From the NCBI GenBank assembly GCA_965230185.1, contig OZ245995.1, positions 3,534,001 to 3,598,000 on the forward strand: a DNA stretch of 64,000 nucleotides, given 5' to 3'. The stretch comes from Motiliproteus sp965230185 (GTDB taxonomy: Bacteria; Pseudomonadota; Gammaproteobacteria; Pseudomonadales; Balneatricaceae). Made by a program: the position numbers and the translations under genes. The notes below the pieces were generated by a model that saw only the letters and a program-made list of their open reading frames with translations, made no database searches and had not been told where the DNA came from. Shown in pieces: positions 56,095-64,000 of the stretch. Position 1 is the first letter of the stretch, and the number at the start of each line of letters is the position of its first letter.

Positions 56095-56290
56095 TACCAT
56101 AACTACATTCTTGTTGGACAGGGTTTTCAAGACAAACATTCGAGTTTCCGGAGTCGTCAGCACGAAACGGACAGTTGAATTATTTTTGTCGGTCAAAACC
56201 ATCGCTTCTGCCTCGGGGCAGACAGCGCTCCGGCGTGAAGTTATATCCTCATCATATTTTCGGCCCTCCCTGTGAGGGCTTTTTTTTTTG
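56072..56290 (+). ncRNA. Candidate small RNA or long leader with strong terminator
   Basis: A promoter-like pair TTGATG (56072-56077) and TACCAT (56095-56100), 17 bases apart, would start a transcript near 56107. A strong terminator ends it at about 56290. No open frame of convincing content lies between, giving an RNA of about 185 bases. Three GGA motifs (in TTGGACAGG, CCGGAGT and ACGGACAG) occur, as in CsrA/RsmA-titrating RNAs, but three may be chance. It could instead be the end of the mfd-csiV transcript. Confidence 0.35.
56263..56290 (+). terminator. Strong plus-strand terminator
   Basis: Six-bp stem GCCCTC/GAGGGC with loop CCTGT, followed by ten T (56280-56289). It lies 373 bases past csiV and just ahead of the convergent GGDEF-EAL gene. 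The minus strand lacks a T-tract after the stem, so it acts for rightward transcription. Confidence 0.85.
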
Positions 56291-56297
56291 TTTTCGT

Positions 56298-59200
56298 TCA
56301 GCTCCCCATCAATTTCCGAAATTCATCTGCCGGTTTCGGGGTGCTGAACAGATAACCCTGTACAAACTCACAACCAAAGCTTCGAAGCGTATCCATCTGC
56401 TCATGGGTTTCGACACCCTCTGCGACCACTTCAAAGCTCATCAGATGAGCCATCTCACTGATTGCCCGCGTAATGACATAGGAATCATCGTCATCATTCA
56501 GATCAATGACGAAGCTGCGGTCCACTTTCAGGCGATCCAGAGAAAAGCGTTTAAGATAACTCAGGCTGGAAAACCCGGTTCCGAAATCATCGATACTGAG
56601 CTTAACACCCAGAGCCTTCAGCTCCTGGAGCTGACTCAGTACCGCGTCGGTATTTTTCATCATCACCCGCTCGGTCAGCTCCAGCTCCAGCCACTCCGGC
56701 TCGATCGAAAACTCCTCCAGAACCTCTCGCACTTCCTGCAGCAATGTGCCGGAAGCAAACTGCTGATAGGACACATTCACCGCCATGGTAAAACCCTGCC
56801 ACTGCTCGGCCTCCCACTGACGGAACTGACGACAGGCCTCCCACAGAACCCAACGACCGATGCTCTGTATAACACCGATTTCCTCCGCGACGGGAATAAA
56901 GTGATCGGGGGCGACCAGCCCTCGCTCGGGGTGCTGCCATCGTACCAGCGCCTCAGCTCCGACAATGGCGCCACTGGTGAGTGCGATCTGTGGCTGGTAG
57001 TGAAGCACAAACTGGCCACTCTCCAGCGCGCTGCGAAGATCGACCTCCAGCTTCAGTCGCTCTTCGGCCTCCAGTCTGCCGGCACTCTCGTAATAACAAC
57101 GGCAGTCACCACCGTTGTCTTTAGCGCGGTACATCGCCGCATCGGCGTGGCGCAGCAGGACGCCAGCATCATCACCGTCGCGGGAGTAGATACTGCAGCC
57201 GATCGAGACCGTGGTGACCAGGGTATGACTACCGATTTGCAGCGGTTCTCTGATGCTGTTAAGGATATCCGAGCACAGCCGCTCCAGCGGCCCCAGGGTC
57301 TCCAGTTCCGTGATAACGAACACAAACTCGTCTCCGCCCATGCGCGCCAGGGTATCCACCGAACGGGCCAGCTTCAACAGACGACCGGCCACCTCCTGCA
57401 GCAGGCGATCCCCTGTTTCATGACCCAGGCTGTCATTGATCACCTTGAAGCGATCCAGATCCAGGAACAGCACCGCGACCTGCCGGCCGCTCCTTCTGGC
57501 GACTTCAAGGGCATGCTCCAGCCGACTCATCAGCATTACTCTGTTGGACAGCCCGGTGAGATCATCATGGGTTGCCTGATGCTCCAGATTATTTTCGTAG
57601 CTGATCCGCTCGGTGACATCCTGAGTGATGGCCACATAACTGGTGACTCTGCCATTTTCATCGGCGACCGGAGCTACGTGAATCTCATTCCAGAATCGGG
57701 TGCCGTCCTTACGAAAATTCTGCACCACCACGGTGGCGGTCATCTCCCGGGCCAACGCACGATCCAGCATACGTATGCCGGGCTGGTCGGTGTCTTCATT
57801 GCAGAGAAAAACCGGATTACGACCGACGATCTCACTGAGGTCATATCCGGTCATAACCGCGTAAGCCGGGTTGGCATAGACAACGGGATGCCCCGGATCG
57901 AGCCAGTCCAGAATCACGATGCCATTGGCAGAAGATTCCAGCGCCCGTTGCTGCAGACGCAGCCTGGATTCGGCTTCGCGCTGGATCAGCTGATTGCGCT
58001 GCGCATGGATGCCATAACTGAGATCCATACCCAGCTCCTGCAGCAGGGCAATCTCACGAGTATCGAACGTATCGGAAGCCGGATTGAGTATTCCCAGGCA
58101 GCCGATCGTTTTTTCGCCGGTCCGCAATGGTAGTAACAGGCAGCTGCGGCAACCGGCCTGCTCGGCAAAAAGCAGCCATTCCGTCCCGATACCCGGCAGC
58201 CGATCCAGTTGCTCAATGGTGAAATCAGCCGGAACCGGAAACTGTCGACAACTTTCAACCGTGTCCTGAGTCAGCCCCACCTGACCCGCCTCCGGCGTCC
58301 GACAGTACCATTCCTGTAAACGCAGCCCTCCGCCCTCTGTGCTCAGACAGACCCAGCTCAGAGGATAGCCTCCGTGTTCAACGATAATCCGGCAATAGTC
58401 ACTGAGCAGCTGTTTCTCGTCACTGGCGTGAACCAGCACGTGATTGCATCCACTGAGCACCCGATATATTCGATTGAGATGGCGAATCTGATTTTCAGCG
58501 CGATGGTGCTCTCGCATATCGCGGATGATAGCGGTAACCGTTTTGTGACCGGAGGACGTCAGGGCTCCAAGATTGATTTCAACGGGAAACACCTCGCCGT
58601 TCTTCTTTCGCGCCTTAAATCGTTCCTGCCGATGTTTCTGCAGAAACAGCTGATCCGAAGCGAGAAATTCAGCCCGGTGATGTACGTGCGCCTCAACCTG
58701 CGGCTCAGGAATCAGGATCTCCACGGACTGACCGATAAGCTCATCCCGATGGTAACCGAACAGCCGCTCCGCCTGACCATTGACCAGGGATATAAGACCC
58801 CGATCGTCAGAAATAACCACAGCATCCGGCGCCGCTTCGAGAATGTTCTTGTAGCGGGCCTCAGTAGTCGCCAGATTCTGCTGGCTGAGGGTCAGTTCAT
58901 ATAGTTTAAGCACCAGCTGATCGAGGGTTCTGGCCTGGTGAATCTGCGGGACCTCCTTCTCCAGGGAAGCAATCATCGCTTCGATTTCGGCATCGCTGTG
59001 TTTGTTGTTACTCAGAGCGGCTTTCACCGACTCGGCCAGTTGGGCCAGATCCTGGGGACGAGTCAGATAGTGCGAAACGCCGAGCCGGTAAGCCAGCTTC
59101 TGATCCTCGACGTCAAGAAAGTGAGCTGAATAGAAAATCACCGGCAGATTTCTCAGCTCCGGACTGCTCCGCAGCTCGCGCACCAGCCCGAATCCGTCCA

Positions 59201-59384
59201 GTTCCGGCATCAGAATATCGGAGATCACCAGATCCGGTGGCTGGTGGTGGATACGGGCAATCGCATCACGCCCATTAACCGCACTGTCGACCTGATAGCC
59301 GGCCTCACGCAATTGCAGGGATAACAATTCACGGGTCAGGTGTTCATCATCAACAATGAGTATTCTGGCGTTGTTTTCATCCAT
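56298..59384 (-). CDS. REC-PAS-GAF-PAS-GGDEF-EAL response regulator
   Basis: Protein of 1028 residues, all cytoplasmic. A receiver (8-125, phosphoacceptor Asp56 in VISDILMPELDG) is followed by a PAS (about 175-300), a GAF-like region (about 320-475), a second PAS (about 490-610), GGDEF (motif 683-687) and EAL (811-813, EALVRW). RSVD before GGDEF is an inhibitory site. In EAL the ELTER, DDFGTG, KVD and AEGVET motifs are kept, so both enzyme activities are possible. The usual receiver Lys is Arg in YLTRP (about residue 109), an atypical change. It diverges from a kinase/receiver/Hpt trio that may signal to it. Confidence 0.92.
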   Translation of the reverse strand: MDENNARILIVDDEHLTRELLSLQLREAGYQVDSAVNGRDAIARIHHQPPDLVISDILMPELDGFGLVRELRSSPELRNLPVIFYSAHFLDVEDQKLAYRLGVSHYLTRPQDLAQLAESVKAALSNNKHSDAEIEAMIASLEKEVPQIHQARTLDQLVLKLYELTLSQQNLATTEARYKNILEAAPDAVVISDDRGLISLVNGQAERLFGYHRDELIGQSVEILIPEPQVEAHVHHRAEFLASDQLFLQKHRQERFKARKKNGEVFPVEINLGALTSSGHKTVTAIIRDMREHHRAENQIRHLNRIYRVLSGCNHVLVHASDEKQLLSDYCRIIVEHGGYPLSWVCLSTEGGGLRLQEWYCRTPEAGQVGLTQDTVESCRQFPVPADFTIEQLDRLPGIGTEWLLFAEQAGCRSCLLLPLRTGEKTIGCLGILNPASDTFDTREIALLQELGMDLSYGIHAQRNQLIQREAESRLRLQQRALESSANGIVILDWLDPGHPVVYANPAYAVMTGYDLSEIVGRNPVFLCNEDTDQPGIRMLDRALAREMTATVVVQNFRKDGTRFWNEIHVAPVADENGRVTSYVAITQDVTERISYENNLEHQATHDDLTGLSNRVMLMSRLEHALEVARRSGRQVAVLFLDLDRFKVINDSLGHETGDRLLQEVAGRLLKLARSVDTLARMGGDEFVFVITELETLGPLERLCSDILNSIREPLQIGSHTLVTTVSIGCSIYSRDGDDAGVLLRHADAAMYRAKDNGGDCRCYYESAGRLEAEERLKLEVDLRSALESGQFVLHYQPQIALTSGAIVGAEALVRWQHPERGLVAPDHFIPVAEEIGVIQSIGRWVLWEACRQFRQWEAEQWQGFTMAVNVSYQQFASGTLLQEVREVLEEFSIEPEWLELELTERVMMKNTDAVLSQLQELKALGVKLSIDDFGTGFSSLSYLKRFSLDRLKVDRSFVIDLNDDDDSYVITRAISEMAHLMSFEVVAEGVETHEQMDTLRSFGCEFVQGYLFSTPKPADEFRKLMGS

Positions 59385-59604
59385 GGAAAAACCTCAGGTC
59401 TTACGGGAGCTGGCACCAGCTTTCACCAACAGCCCGCAATTCTTTCGGCGGTTGCACGACGCCGCCCTGGCTGATCGCCACTACACTCATTAATAGCACA
59501 GAGATCCCTCCCCTGTTGGCCCCCTGCGCCTCACTGGCAGTTTGACGTTCAATGCACAGCTATACTGAGGACAAATCGGCGCTGTCATTCATGGATCCTG
59601 AGGA

Positions 59605-61782
59605 ATGAAAAAATCCAGCAACGCCCTGGCCCTGACTACGGCTCTCTCCATCGGCATCGCCCTGAGCATAACTGGCTACTGGTATGCCGATCTTATCGAA
59701 CACAGACAGATCAGCTCCCGATTTCGCCACCTGACTGATCTGCGCGCCGATGCCCTGAGACAACAGCTGGAGGTCGACCTGGAGGTCATTCGCGGATTAC
59801 AGGGACTGTATGACGCTTCGGTATCGGTTGAGCGGAATGAGTTCAGGGCGTTCACCGGTCCGATACTGGCGCGTCATTCTGAAATTCAGGCGCTGGAGTG
59901 GATTCCCCGGGTACACAAAGATCAGCGAGAAGAGTACGAGGCCATGGCCAGAGCCGACGGCCTGAGCGACTTCCACTTTACGGAGCTGAATGAAGGCAGA
60001 CTGCAAGCTGCCCGCCCGGACCGGGAGTTCTACTACCCGGTTTTTTATGTGGAGCCCCTGGCCGGTAACGAATCCGCCGTCGGACTGGATCTGGCCTCCA
60101 ACAGCAGCCGGTTAGTCTCGCTGACCGCCGCCAGAGACAGCGGCCGTCTGATCGCCACGGGGCCGATAAAACTGGTACAGGAAAAGGCACAGCAACTGGG
60201 GTTTCTGGTTTTTGCACCGCTCTACAAAGGCACAGCGGCATCGATCGAACAGCGACGGGACAGCCACTACGGTTTTGTACTGGGCGTTTTCAGGATAGGC
60301 GATGTTTTTTACGGCTCAGGGCAAATTTTTGAGGACTTTCCCGACGGCATCGAGTTCCTGATCGAAGACATTTCCGACTCCGGCAACCGGGTTGAACTGT
60401 TACGACAACGCTACGGCCGTGAGGACTCGGATCTGATGCCGGAATCCTACGGTTTGCCCATTGCGATCGCGGGTCGTCAGTGGCGAATCACGGCGGGATA
60501 TACCCGAGAGTTTGTCGACCGAGCCTACGAAAACACCCCGTCTCTGATCTTTGCCGGCGGCCTGCTGCTCACCCTGCTGGGAACCGGGTATCTGCGTTCG
60601 GTACTGAACAGGCAGTCGGAAGTGGAATCACTGGTACTGTCCCGTACTATCGAACTTCAGGAAAGCGAGAATAAAATTACGGCGATCCTGGACACGGTAA
60701 TCGACGCCATTATCACCATCGATTCGACAGGCATTGTCCAGCAGTTCAATCCTGCTGCCGAGAAGATGTTTGGCTATCAGAGACAGGAAGTGATCGGCCA
60801 CAATATCAACCGACTGATGCCGGAACCCTATCATTCTGCTCACGACAGCTATCTGAAGCATTACCTGGACACAGGCGAAGCCCGTATTCTGGGGATCGGA
60901 AGGGAAGTCAGAGGCCGACGCAAAGATGGCTCGGTCTTCCCCCTCAGCCTCTCTGTCGGCAAAATGGAACTGAAACACGAAGTGATGTTTGTCGGCGCCC
61001 TGATGGATCTGACCCTGCAGAAACAGGCGGAAGAGCTGCTGATAGAAGCACGGGATAAGGCCGAGGAGGCAAATCGCCAGAAATCCAGTTTTGTCAATAT
61101 GATGAGTCACGAGCTACGAACACCGCTGACGGTTATTCTGGGATACCTTCCTTTACTCAGGAACAGCACCAGCGTGCCGCCGGCCGAGACGGTTGCCGAG
61201 ATTGCCGGAGATATGAACGCCTCCGGCCAGCACCTGCTTGAGCTGATCAACGACCTGCTGGACATCTCCAAGATTGAGGCCGGTCAGTTGCACCTGAATC
61301 TACAGATTCTGAAGGCCGGTGAGATCTGCGCCCAGGCCGTTGACAAGCTCCGGGGCGCGGCCGAGAAGAAAGGACTGGTACTGATAAATCAGGCGACGGC
61401 TGGTAATGTCCGGGCCGATCCCATGCGCATTCAGCAGATACTGATCAACCTGATCGGCAATGCCATCAAGTTTACCGAGCAGGGGACCATTACCCTGACT
61501 GCCAGACCCGGCAATGGATTTGTCAGATTTCAGGTTGAGGATACCGGCCAGGGCATTGAAGCCGAGCAGCTGTCCCGGATCTTTGAGCGCTTTCATCAGG
61601 TGGATAATTCCAGCACGCGAGGAGCCGGTGGCTCGGGACTGGGGCTGACCATCAGCCGATACCTGGTCGAGCTCCATGGTGGTGAAATTCATGCCACCAG
61701 TGAGCCCAATGCCGGTAGCCGTTTCAGCTTTACCATCCCCGAAAACAAGGAGCCTCACAATGGCGAAGATCCTGCTGGCTGA
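59605..61782 (+). CDS. CHASE-PAS sensor histidine kinase
   Basis: Protein of 725 residues. Helices near 8-28 and 313-332 enclose a periplasmic CHASE-type sensor (about 75-290; EIQALEWIPRVHKDQREEYE and PVFYVEPLAGNE are CHASE-like). A PAS domain follows (about 355-470), then HisKA with MMSHELRTPLTVI (phospho-His502) and a HATPase domain with N box IGNAIKFTEQG, G1 VEDTGQGI and GGSGLGLTIS. It has no receiver or Hpt of its own; these are separate genes just downstream. Its stop overlaps the next gene by 23 bases. Confidence 0.93.
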   Translation: MKKSSNALALTTALSIGIALSITGYWYADLIEHRQISSRFRHLTDLRADALRQQLEVDLEVIRGLQGLYDASVSVERNEFRAFTGPILARHSEIQALEWIPRVHKDQREEYEAMARADGLSDFHFTELNEGRLQAARPDREFYYPVFYVEPLAGNESAVGLDLASNSSRLVSLTAARDSGRLIATGPIKLVQEKAQQLGFLVFAPLYKGTAASIEQRRDSHYGFVLGVFRIGDVFYGSGQIFEDFPDGIEFLIEDISDSGNRVELLRQRYGREDSDLMPESYGLPIAIAGRQWRITAGYTREFVDRAYENTPSLIFAGGLLLTLLGTGYLRSVLNRQSEVESLVLSRTIELQESENKITAILDTVIDAIITIDSTGIVQQFNPAAEKMFGYQRQEVIGHNINRLMPEPYHSAHDSYLKHYLDTGEARILGIGREVRGRRKDGSVFPLSLSVGKMELKHEVMFVGALMDLTLQKQAEELLIEARDKAEEANRQKSSFVNMMSHELRTPLTVILGYLPLLRNSTSVPPAETVAEIAGDMNASGQHLLELINDLLDISKIEAGQLHLNLQILKAGEICAQAVDKLRGAAEKKGLVLINQATAGNVRADPMRIQQILINLIGNAIKFTEQGTITLTARPGNGFVRFQVEDTGQGIEAEQLSRIFERFHQVDNSSTRGAGGSGLGLTISRYLVELHGGEIHATSEPNAGSRFSFTIPENKEPHNGEDPAG

Positions 61783-62116
61783 AGATGATCCGCTGATTGC
61801 CCGTATGCTGACCATGCGGCTGAAACTACGGGGTCATCAGGTCGATATTGTCGAAAATGGTACACAGGCCGTGGATCAGGCACTTGCCGGCCAGTACGAT
61901 GCCATACTGATGGATATGCATATGCCGGTGCTGGATGGTCACCAGGCTACCGAAAAGCTGCGCAGCTGCGGTTATCCGGGAAAGATCATTGCGGTCACCG
62001 CCTCGGCCACCAGCAAGGACAGCTGCCGAGCCATACAGTCAGGCTGTGACGCTCATATTGCCAAACCCGTCGGCGATGACTTCGAAGATCAGATTGAAGC
62101 CGTTATCAGGGATTAA
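61760..62116 (+). CDS. Single-domain response regulator
   Basis: Protein of 118 residues consisting of one receiver domain with no output. Acidic pocket EDD at 8-10, phosphoacceptor Asp52 (LMDMHMP), Thr80 and Lys102 (IAKP) are all present. AAGGAG lies eight bases before ATG 61760, which is inside the end of the kinase gene. It would act as a phosphate shuttle between the kinase and the Hpt protein. Confidence 0.92.
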   Translation: MAKILLAEDDPLIARMLTMRLKLRGHQVDIVENGTQAVDQALAGQYDAILMDMHMPVLDGHQATEKLRSCGYPGKIIAVTASATSKDSCRAIQSGCDAHIAKPVGDDFEDQIEAVIRD

Positions 62117-62144
62117 TCAGGGAAGAAGCAACGGAGGTACGGGT

Positions 62145-62522
62145 ATGCCGACTCACAGAGATTCAGAACAGCCCCGTGGCAGCGACTACCAGCAACAGCT
62201 GAACGAGATGAAACAGAGTTACATCGCCAGTCTGCCGGAACGATTACAGGAGCTGTCACGCGCCTGGGCCGGTTTCAGCAGATCCCCCACGGCAGAGACA
62301 CAGAAAAAACTCTACCATCAGGCTCACAACCTGGCGGGCTCCGGTGCCTCTTTCGATCAGCCGGAAATCAGTCGGCTGGCCAGAGATCTGCAGAATGCAT
62401 TACGCCACTTGTCACTGAAGTCACCGGAACAACAGCAGCAGGACGATCTGCAGCACGCCCTCAGCCGACTGATTGAGCACTGCGAATCTGTCATCCGGAA
62501 CAGCCAGTGCCGGCACCACTGA
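62145..62522 (+). CDS. Hpt-domain phosphotransfer protein
   Basis: Protein of 125 residues with a helical Hpt domain; phospho-His61 in HQAHNLAGSGASF. Such proteins relay phosphate between receivers. GGAGG lies seven bases before ATG 62145. It follows the receiver gene by 28 bases as the third gene of the kinase operon. No output gene is linked except the divergent REC-GGDEF-EAL gene, its likely partner. Confidence 0.9.
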   Translation: MPTHRDSEQPRGSDYQQQLNEMKQSYIASLPERLQELSRAWAGFSRSPTAETQKKLYHQAHNLAGSGASFDQPEISRLARDLQNALRHLSLKSPEQQQQDDLQHALSRLIEHCESVIRNSQCRHH

Positions 62523-62575
62523 TCTCAGATCTGACACGGAGTTCTTCAACCGGAAAATCGGAAAAATTTGCTGGA

Positions 62576-62590
62576 CAGGTCCCAGACCTG
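62576..62590 (-). terminator. Short hairpin at the convergent ends of the Hpt gene and ptsP
   Basis: A perfect six-bp stem CAGGTC/GACCTG with loop CCA lies between the two convergent stops. On the minus strand a T-rich run begins some nine bases after it, so it is a weak candidate terminator of ptsP. Confidence 0.3.
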
Positions 62591-62613
62591 CCCCTCGCTC
62601 AAAGAAACCGGAC

Positions 62614-64000
62614 TCAGACCCCGGAGCGAATCAGCCCGCCGAGACCGGCATCATCCAGCGTCTGATTCAGCAGCTGACGAATCTCTGTTTCCGTTTCCAT
62701 CTGCAGCGCCCGAGCCAGCAGCTCATCGGTCTGCGTCTTGCTGAAAGAGCGAATCACATGCTTGATGCGTGGCAGACCATGGGAGTTCATACTCAACGCA
62801 TCGATGCCCAGCGAAATAAGCAACAGTACCGCAGCAGGGTCAGCAGCAAGCTCACCGCAGAGGCAGACCTCCAGCTCATATTGCCGACTGGTTTCCGTGA
62901 TCTGCTTCAGCGCCCTGACCACCGACGGATGGAGACGACTGAACAGCCGGGCCACCTGGTCATTGTTACGATCCACCGCCAGCAGATACTGGGTGAGATC
63001 ATTAGTACCGATGGAGAGGAAATCGAGTCTCGGTGCCAGAAAATCCAGCAGGAAAATCGTTGAAGGAACCTCGACCATAATCCCGACCAGCGGTCTGGAG
63101 ACATCCCTTCCCTCTTCGCGCAACCCCGCCACGGACTTGTCCAGCAGCTGCAGAAAGCCATCCACCTCTTCGACGCTGCTGACCATCGGCAGCATAATCC
63201 GCAGATTATCCAGTCCTTCACTGGCACGAAGCATGGCACGCAGCTGACCGACAAAGATCTCCGGATGGTCCAGGGTAAAGCGAATGCCCCTCCAGCCCAG
63301 ATAGGGATTATCTTCTTTCACCGGAAAATAGGGCAGCGGCTTATCCCCACCGATATCCAGCGTTCGCATGGTCACCGGCCGGGGATGAAAAGCTTCAAGC
63401 ACCCTGCGGTAGACCTGTAGCTGCTCCTTCTCGGAAGGGAAAGACTCGTGAATCATAAAGGGAATTTCGGTACGGTAAAGGCCGATCCCTTCCGCTCCCT
63501 TTTCCAGACCCGGTGATATATCAGCCACCAGCCCGGTATTGACGTACAGTGACAGCCGATGCCCGTCCTTAGTCACTCCCGGCAGCTCTTTCAGCTTATC
63601 CAGTGAGCGGTCGAATTCGTTCTCCTGACGCGCCAGCCGGATATATTCGGCCATCAGTGCGCTGGAGGGCTGGAAATGAACCCGGCCGCGATAACCGTCG
63701 ATAATTGCACTCTGGCCCGACAGCATCCGCAGCGGCAGCTCCCCCACCCCCATCACCGCCGGCACCCCGAGGGCGCTGGCGAGGATAGCGGTATGAGACA
63801 GCGCCGACCCCTGCTGGCAGACGATGCCCGCCAGTTTTTCCGCCGGTACTTCGACAATATCGGAGACACTGACCACATCACCGACCAGAATGATCGGTTG
63901 TTCATAATGGTTGGGCCTGGCGTTGGGCTCGATCAGGTAGCGCAGGATACGCAGACCGATATTGCGGATATCTTCTCCACGCGCCTGGAAGTAGGGATCC
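62614..64000 (-). CDS. ptsP: Phosphoenolpyruvate-protein phosphotransferase PtsP (EI-Ntr), 5' end cut off by window edge
   Basis: C-terminal 461 codons or so of enzyme I of the nitrogen PTS, which passes phosphate from PEP to NPr. The active-site His is in GSALSHTAILAS, followed by the swivelling-domain end VHFQPSS and the PEP-binding TIM barrel (EGIGLYRTEIPFM, MRTLDIGGDKPLPYF, GWRGIRF, GIMVEVPS, DFLSIGTNDLTQYLL, CGELAADP). The frame runs open past ATG 63876 to the edge (VGDVVSVSDI and upstream), so that ATG is internal. The GAF N-terminal part of EI-Ntr lies outside. EI-Ntr is chosen over PtsI from the sequence feel of this region, moderately sure. Confidence 0.9.
   Translation of the reverse strand, partial: DPYFQARGEDIRNIGLRILRYLIEPNARPNHYEQPIILVGDVVSVSDIVEVPAEKLAGIVCQQGSALSHTAILASALGVPAVMGVGELPLRMLSGQSAIIDGYRGRVHFQPSSALMAEYIRLARQENEFDRSLDKLKELPGVTKDGHRLSLYVNTGLVADISPGLEKGAEGIGLYRTEIPFMIHESFPSEKEQLQVYRRVLEAFHPRPVTMRTLDIGGDKPLPYFPVKEDNPYLGWRGIRFTLDHPEIFVGQLRAMLRASEGLDNLRIMLPMVSSVEEVDGFLQLLDKSVAGLREEGRDVSRPLVGIMVEVPSTIFLLDFLAPRLDFLSIGTNDLTQYLLAVDRNNDQVARLFSRLHPSVVRALKQITETSRQYELEVCLCGELAADPAAVLLLISLGIDALSMNSHGLPRIKHVIRSFSKTQTDELLARALQMETETEIRQLLNQTLDDAGLGGLIRSGV

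Noticed and set aside
56175..58133. 652-codon plus-strand frame
   Set aside because: Antisense to the EAL/GGDEF half of the large response regulator; no domain of its own.
1..64000. CRISPR arrays, rRNA, tRNA, prophage, transposase or restriction genes
   Set aside because: None seen on reading both strands; apart from the 270-bp element there is no mobile signal.

Overview
The window is chromosomal DNA from a Gram-negative gammaproteobacterium, probably a marine relative of Oceanospirillales/Pseudomonadales. I infer this from the Na+-translocating NADH:quinone reductase operon (nqrABCDEF-apbE-nqrM), the run sthA / apbE-nqr / long GAPDH / mfd that matches Pseudomonas aeruginosa gene order as I recall it, a CsiV-family gene next to mfd, PilU, TgpA, AceK and PtsP. 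G+C is moderately high and even (roughly 55-60% by eye). Coding density is high. No rRNA, tRNA, CRISPR array, prophage or transposase gene was seen. Several genes appear to start with TTG (the ABC exporter, the M48 lipoprotein, the large Cache/GGDEF/EAL protein, acpH, apbE).

Layout. 1-9.6 kb: partial ABC exporter, bolA, a DUF3422 membrane protein, small unknowns, a PAS-GGDEF diguanylate cyclase, an M48/PDZ lipoprotein protease overlapping a methyltransferase, and an XRE regulator. 9.8-18.4 kb: a three-part lysophospholipid transporter/acyltransferase/acyl-ACP synthetase fusion, an EamA transporter, ppc and nfo. 18.6-23.4 kb: a 1479-residue Cache-PAS-PAS-PAS-GGDEF-EAL-REC-hemerythrin protein followed by a ComFB-family gene. 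23.5-30.6 kb: fpr, acpH, a cold-shock protein, aceK, ygiQ, a 270-bp inverted-repeat element and a DUF3461 gene. 30.7-36.4 kb: MoxR ATPase, DUF58 and TgpA genes, preceded by a membrane adenylate cyclase carrying a [2Fe-2S] ferredoxin domain. 36.6-40.5 kb: pilU, a TrmA/RumA-like methyltransferase, a small CGHC protein and a GAF protein with a degenerate GGDEF domain. 40.7-54.9 kb: sthA, nqr operon with maturation genes, GAPDH and mfd. 54.9-62.5 kb: CsiV-family protein, a candidate small RNA, a REC-PAS-GAF-PAS-GGDEF-EAL protein, and a divergent histidine kinase / receiver / Hpt trio. 62.6 kb to the end: partial ptsP.

How the genes work together. Two themes stand out. The first is redox and energy: NQR with its flavinylation (ApbE) and Fe-delivery (NqrM) factors, transhydrogenase, ferredoxin-NADP reductase, PEP carboxylase, AceK control of the glyoxylate branch, and a cyclase that looks redox-sensing. 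The second is second-messenger signalling: four GGDEF proteins in 64 kb (two with complete EAL domains), one class III nucleotide cyclase, a likely c-di-nucleotide receptor (ComFB) and a split phosphorelay. The most unusual loci are the hemerythrin-tailed c-di-GMP protein with its ComFB neighbour and the ferredoxin-fused cyclase.
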